Shown piece after piece: positions 61,008 to 64,000 of a DNA stretch of 64,000 nt. The notes under the pieces are model-generated. The model did no database searches. It was not told the DNA's origin and saw nothing but the letters and a program-made list of their open reading frames with translations. Each line of letters begins with the position of its first letter. The first letter of the stretch is position 1. This DNA comes from Adlercreutzia caecimuris B7 (lineage in GTDB: Bacteria > Actinomycetota > Coriobacteriia > Coriobacteriales > Eggerthellaceae), in the NCBI RefSeq assembly GCF_000403355.2, contig NZ_KE159646.1, positions 1,826,258 to 1,890,257 on the forward strand, read 5' to 3'. The position numbers and the translations under genes were made by a program.

Positions 61008-61346
61008 TTAGGCTCTTTTGACTGATGCAGCGCTCAGCTTCTCGGACAGGCGGGTCTTCCCGCTGCCGTCAGTCCAGGTGTTCACACGCAGCTTAGCGCC
61101 GTTGACCTGCACGGGCGTGAAGTCGGGGATGGCCTCTGGTGCCTTGGCGCTCGGAACCTCGACGCTGATCTTCTCGTAGTCGGCCGCACCCTTGGGCTTG
61201 TACAAGAGAGGGATTTTGTACAGCGGCACTCCCTCGGCGTTGGTCTGAGGGGTGTCGGTCGGCTTGTTCCCCTCCCACTTCATCATGGGGACGGGCTGGC
61301 CTGAGGCCACAATTACACCAGTTAGATTCACGTTCCAATTACTCAT
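61008..61346 (-). CDS. element protein, 112 aa
   Basis: ATG 61346 with GGCGGAGCAAAA; the in-frame extension to 61418 lacks support. Beta-rich single-domain protein (SNWNVNLTGVIVASGQPVPM, KISVEVPSAKAPEAI, NGAKLRVNTWTDGSGKTRL). Small proteins of this kind are common in conjugative elements, sometimes as single-strand DNA or accessory binding proteins; not assigned. Confidence 0.65.
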   Translation of the reverse strand: MSNWNVNLTGVIVASGQPVPMMKWEGNKPTDTPQTNAEGVPLYKIPLLYKPKGAADYEKISVEVPSAKAPEAIPDFTPVQVNGAKLRVNTWTDGSGKTRLSEKLSAASVKRA

Positions 61347-61377
61347 TTTTGCTCCGCCTTTCAATACTAGACAACAA

Positions 61378-61713
61378 TTATTCGGAGTTTTCTTCACTCG
61401 AACTGCACTCGGATTCACTGCTATCTAAAACGGCGAGGGTTCCCGTGCTTTCCAGCTCGTCTAAGACAGTGGAATAAGTCTCAAGAAGGCCCCTCAGTGC
61501 CGCTTTGATCATGTGGGTGTTGGGGGCATCTGATTCAGCCTCGTGCTGAACCTCGGCCAGCTCGTAGATCGTCTGGAACATGAGGCCGTTGAGTTCGTTG
61601 GCCTCAGCGTCGATTACGGCAATATCGAGAACCGCATTCTCTCCGCCGTTGAATCGGACGAACCCGCAGGCTCTGTCCATTGCGTCCTCGGACACTTCCA
61701 GTGCGATCTTCAT
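61378..61713 (-). CDS. element protein, 111 aa, acidic
   Basis: Begins MKIALEVSEDAMDRACGFVR and contains DIAVIDAEANELNGLMFQTIYELAEVQ and a Ser/Glu-rich tail (SSESECSSSEENSE). Acidic and helical, no span. First gene of the leftward set that runs to the FtsK gene. Upstream sequence is AT-rich and holds the probable promoter. Not recognised. Confidence 0.7.
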   Translation of the reverse strand: MKIALEVSEDAMDRACGFVRFNGGENAVLDIAVIDAEANELNGLMFQTIYELAEVQHEAESDAPNTHMIKAALRGLLETYSTVLDELESTGTLAVLDSSESECSSSEENSE

Positions 61714-61880
61714 GGCTCTTGCCTCCCAACTGGGTTTAATCGAGTTTACTTTTTATTATCGAAAAGTTATCTACGGCTAACTAACCCACAGAGCCAGTGA
61801 GGCTCGCCGTAAGCAAATCACAACGAAAGTGAGAGAAAGCGCAGGTAGGACACCACAACGAATAGGAGAAACAATGGTGT

Positions 61881-61964
61881 TATAATGAGCAAGCCTCACT
61901 GATCCTGGGGGTTTAAAAATGGGAGCAGCGGGCGGAGACTGCACTAGCACTACTCCCATTTTTC
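61881..61964 (+). ncRNA. candidate rightward small RNA
   Basis: TGTTATAAT (extended -10, 61878-61886) is followed about 30 bases on by a stem AAAAATGGGAG/CTCCCATTTTT (61915-61925 and 61953-61963). A transcript from about 61892 to 61965 would be about 75 bases. It is opposite to all neighbouring genes. No -35 consensus, so this is tentative; the hairpin may simply end the surface-protein transcript. Confidence 0.3.
61915..61963. terminator. terminator after the surface-protein gene
   Basis: AAAAATGGGAG pairs with CTCCCATTTTT over a 27-base loop. T-rich on both strands; lies 16 bases from the stop of 61979-63793. Confidence 0.8.
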
Positions 61965-61978
61965 TATCAGAAATTAAA

Positions 61979-63793
61979 CTACTTCAAACTGAAATAGCCT
62001 GGGTTATCTGCGCCGCCGTCGATGCGGGCGTAGGTGCCAGAGCAGGCGTTCCAAGACCACTTCGAGCCCTGGCCGCCAACGAGGAGAGGGTTCTCGAAGA
62101 AGGTCATGGAGCCAGTGACACCGTTCCACGAGTCATTGGCATAGATGGTGGTCAGGTTGTACATTCCCGCGAACATCTGATCGGCCTCGGCGAGGTTGGC
62201 GACGTTCCAGCTTGAGAGATCGAGCACCGAGGCGTTGGAACCCGCGAACGCCACATTGGCGCTGGTCACCTTATGCACGTCCAGCTTCGCAACGTCGAAG
62301 GAGGTCGCAGGGAACATGAACCAGCCGTCGAGGGAGGCGGGCTGGATACCCTCGTCTACCACCGTGACGGTCACGATAGAATTGCTACCCCATGGAGCGC
62401 CGTTGCCGTAGGCGCAGTTCTCCTCGTCTATGGGGTAGACGATCTCGGTCTGGGTGCTGGCGGGAAGGGTGTCGCGCTTGTAGAACTTCAGGCTCTTGGT
62501 GGCGCTGTGGTACACCGCGAATGCGCTGCCGTCGGAATCGGGATTGCCCAGATCGAACGGGGTCTTCTCAGTGAAGTACCCTGGCTTGCCTGAGCTGCCG
62601 TCGATGCGGGCGTACTGGTAACTGTTGTAGAGGGGCAGATGGCTCAGAAAGGTCGTTCCCTGGCCGCCAGTGAGCTTCGGGCAGCTGGTGAAGGTAGTAT
62701 TCGTGGGCCTACTGGTATCATCGGCGATGGCTTCCCATGAATCGTTGGCGTAGATAGTCACCACGTCGCGCATCTCGTGAAACATGAAGTTAGTTGTTTC
62801 CACATCTGCGGGAACGTTCCAGGTGGAGAGGTCTAGGGTCTCTACGGAGGCGCAAGCCGCGAAGGTGGCCCAGAAGGTGCGCACCCTCTCAACGTCCAGC
62901 TTCGTGACGTCGATGGTCAGGCAGTTCTCGCAGCCAGCGAACCACTCTCCCATCGAGGTGGGGCTGATGCCGTCATCGACCACTGTGATGCTCTTGATCT
63001 CGCGGGTGTGCGCATTCCAAGGTGCCGTGCCGTCGGTGTAGTCGCAGTCCTCCTCGTCTACGGGGTACACCTCGATGCCGCTCCCAGACTCGGGCATGGA
63101 GGTGCGCTTGTAGAAGTTTAGAGACCCATCAGAGGCCGTGAAGACGGCGTAAGTGACCTTGGGCGTGCTCTGGGTAAAGAGGATTGCAGCAGCGTCCTCA
63201 GGGGTCTCGATGCCCTCGGTCTGGACACCGAAGCCGACTACGATGATATGCTGGTGGAGCTCGTCGGGGGTGAGCTGCCCGTTCACGTAGTTGCAGACCG
63301 TCACGCTGTCGAAGATGCTCTGGGTGGTGTCGCCTGGCTCCAATGGCTCAGTGTAGATGTAACGATAGATCACCGTGCCGTCGCCCGTGATCACATCGTC
63401 GAGCACCCACTTGTCATTTGCCTCGTAGGAGAAGAGATCGGTCACCTGCTGGGGCCTCGGGGTCCCGTCCAGCTCGGCGGTAATAATGTCTTTGGTGGGA
63501 ATGGTCACTTCCGCAGTGACGTAGATCGGGATGTTGTTGGGGTTCTGGATGGCGGGGTCTTTCGGAACGGTCTGGGTGGGCAGGAGGTTCACCGCCTCGT
63601 CGGGGTTCCAGTTCGGCTCAACTACCTTGACTTTGATGCCGTCGGCGATGCTGAAATCATTGATAACGGTGTCCTTCGCGGTGAAGTAGGCAAGGGTTCC
63701 CGTGCACACTACGGCGAGGACGCACAGAAGCACCGCTAATGCACCTATGCCCTTTTTCTTCTCATTTACTGTTGTAATACTCATGGTTTTCAC
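61979..63793 (-). CDS. TasA-like surface protein with two DUF285/BspA-like modules
   Basis: 604 residues. The N-terminus (KKKGIGALAVLLCVLAVVCTGTLAYFTAKDTVINDFSIAD) matches the SipW-dependent signal and camelysin/TasA start, followed by a beta domain to about residue 205. Two related modules follow, each with YAVFTASDGSLNFYKR/FAVYHSATKSLKFYKR, IEVYPVDEEDC/EIVYPIDEENC, VDVTKLDVERV-type lines, LDLSTWNV/LDLSSWNV, TIYANDSW and ending ARIDG..KPGYF, the DUF285-type repeat. Likely a cell-surface or fibre protein of the mobile element. ATG 63793 after GAAAGGTGAAAACC. Confidence 0.85.
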   Translation of the reverse strand: MKTMSITTVNEKKKGIGALAVLLCVLAVVCTGTLAYFTAKDTVINDFSIADGIKVKVVEPNWNPDEAVNLLPTQTVPKDPAIQNPNNIPIYVTAEVTIPTKDIITAELDGTPRPQQVTDLFSYEANDKWVLDDVITGDGTVIYRYIYTEPLEPGDTTQSIFDSVTVCNYVNGQLTPDELHQHIIVVGFGVQTEGIETPEDAAAILFTQSTPKVTYAVFTASDGSLNFYKRTSMPESGSGIEVYPVDEEDCDYTDGTAPWNAHTREIKSITVVDDGISPTSMGEWFAGCENCLTIDVTKLDVERVRTFWATFAACASVETLDLSTWNVPADVETTNFMFHEMRDVVTIYANDSWEAIADDTSRPTNTTFTSCPKLTGGQGTTFLSHLPLYNSYQYARIDGSSGKPGYFTEKTPFDLGNPDSDGSAFAVYHSATKSLKFYKRDTLPASTQTEIVYPIDEENCAYGNGAPWGSNSIVTVTVVDEGIQPASLDGWFMFPATSFDVAKLDVHKVTSANVAFAGSNASVLDLSSWNVANLAEADQMFAGMYNLTTIYANDSWNGVTGSMTFFENPLLVGGQGSKWSWNACSGTYARIDGGADNPGYFSLK

Positions 63794-63824
63794 CTTTCGT
63801 TATGATCATTAACTGCACAAAAAG

Positions 63825-63850
63825 AAAAGGTGCTCTGACCTGCACCTTTT
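63825..63850. terminator. terminator hairpin upstream of the surface-protein gene
   Basis: AAAAGGTGC and GCACCTTTT form a perfect 9-bp stem with T-runs on both strands. Confidence 0.75.
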
Positions 63851-63904
63851 ATATCTATTTAACGAAAAGTGATTGCTCTTGAAAGAAAGAGGGAGATGCA
63901 GAAA

Positions 63905-63938
63905 GAGCGCCTGGCTAAAATGTGAAGGCCAGGCGCTC
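63905..63938 (-). terminator. terminator of a gene extending beyond the window
   Basis: GAGCGCCTGGC pairs with GCCAGGCGCTC over a 12-base loop; the minus strand continues TTTCTG. Between 63951 and 64000 the minus strand has an open frame ending TGA at 63951-63953, possibly the end of the next gene (a SipW-like peptidase would be expected by analogy, not shown). Confidence 0.6.
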
Positions 63939-64000
63939 AAGCATCATGCGTCATCTCGACTGAGTGCGAAAAGAGGGCGCAAGAATCTCATTTCTCAGGC

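Larger units (their letters stand above)
57301..64000. mobile_element. left end of an element integrated at tRNA-Ser (partial)
   Basis: The tRNA 3' end is followed by leftward genes of types seen in integrative conjugative elements: an excisionase-like protein nearest the tRNA, an FtsK-type ATPase, small element-specific proteins and a surface protein. None resemble chromosomal housekeeping genes. The tRNA 3' part is the likely attachment site. Integrase, relaxase and the other junction are not in the window. Confidence 0.7.

Noticed and set aside
61914-61964. Hairpin as a CRISPR or att feature
   Set aside because: A single inverted repeat with flanking T-runs; simple terminator explains it. 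No CRISPR-like regular repeats with spacers were seen anywhere in the window.

Overview
The window is high-GC bacterial chromosome with short intergenic gaps, strong AGGAGG-type ribosome sites and frequent GTG/TTG starts. The gene content (agmatine deiminase cluster under a membrane-spanning LuxR regulator, neurotransmitter:sodium symporter family transporter, radical SAM/SPASM enzyme, CcdA/TlpA pair, many secreted small proteins) fits the Coriobacteriia, most likely Eggerthellaceae. This assignment is an inference from content and style; no rRNA is present to confirm it.

Left end (1-11 kb). A leftward set of genes encodes secreted and lipid-anchored proteins and an ABC-2 type exporter (two permeases, one ATPase). 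Divergent from it is a rightward operon of an ECF sigma factor, a single-span membrane protein in the anti-sigma position, and a Tat-secreted protein. Three promoter-like sites share CTGTAATAA-N15-CGTG. One lies in front of the sigma operon and two lie inside an 83-bp repeat in front of leftward secreted-protein genes. An IS256-family element with an 8-bp target duplication interrupts one Tat-secreted protein gene. Several of the secreted proteins share a C-terminal domain.

11-29 kb. Mostly housekeeping and metabolic genes: two regulators, a 27-residue hydrophobic peptide, a HAD phosphatase, hom, a MoaE-like protein, lysA, a nitroreductase, a DUF2974-type hydrolase, an NSS transporter, tRNA-Leu, an endonuclease-domain protein, an acetyltransferase, a class I aldolase, a TVP38/VTT membrane protein, and PRC-barrel and YtxH-type proteins. 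Three copies of a 201-202 bp inverted-repeat element lie between genes here.

29-37 kb. A lower-GC accessory region. A radical SAM/SPASM enzyme is followed by a 26-codon ORF that is a candidate modified-peptide precursor, then a DUF2975/HTH pair. A second leftward ABC exporter operon follows; it is headed by a small secreted protein and ends with a membrane-anchored protein and a lipoprotein. Its layout parallels the first exporter locus.

37-57 kb. ddl, an aminotransferase, two hypothetical proteins, serS, a secreted repeat protein, a TacA/TacT toxin-antitoxin pair, then the agmatine catabolism locus (LuxR regulator, putrescine carbamoyltransferase, antiporter, agmatine deiminase) with operator-like palindromes. 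A YhcG-type nuclease follows, then back-to-back 3' fragments of two agmatine deiminase genes. Then come a transglutaminase-like secreted protein, ccdA plus a TlpA-like thioredoxin, and purB.

57.2-64 kb. tRNA-Ser(GCU) is directly followed by what looks like one end of an integrated mobile element. It carries an excisionase-like protein, an FtsK-type ATPase, several element-specific small proteins, and a large surface protein with a TasA-like N-terminus and two DUF285/BspA-like modules. No integrase is visible, so it probably lies beyond the right edge.
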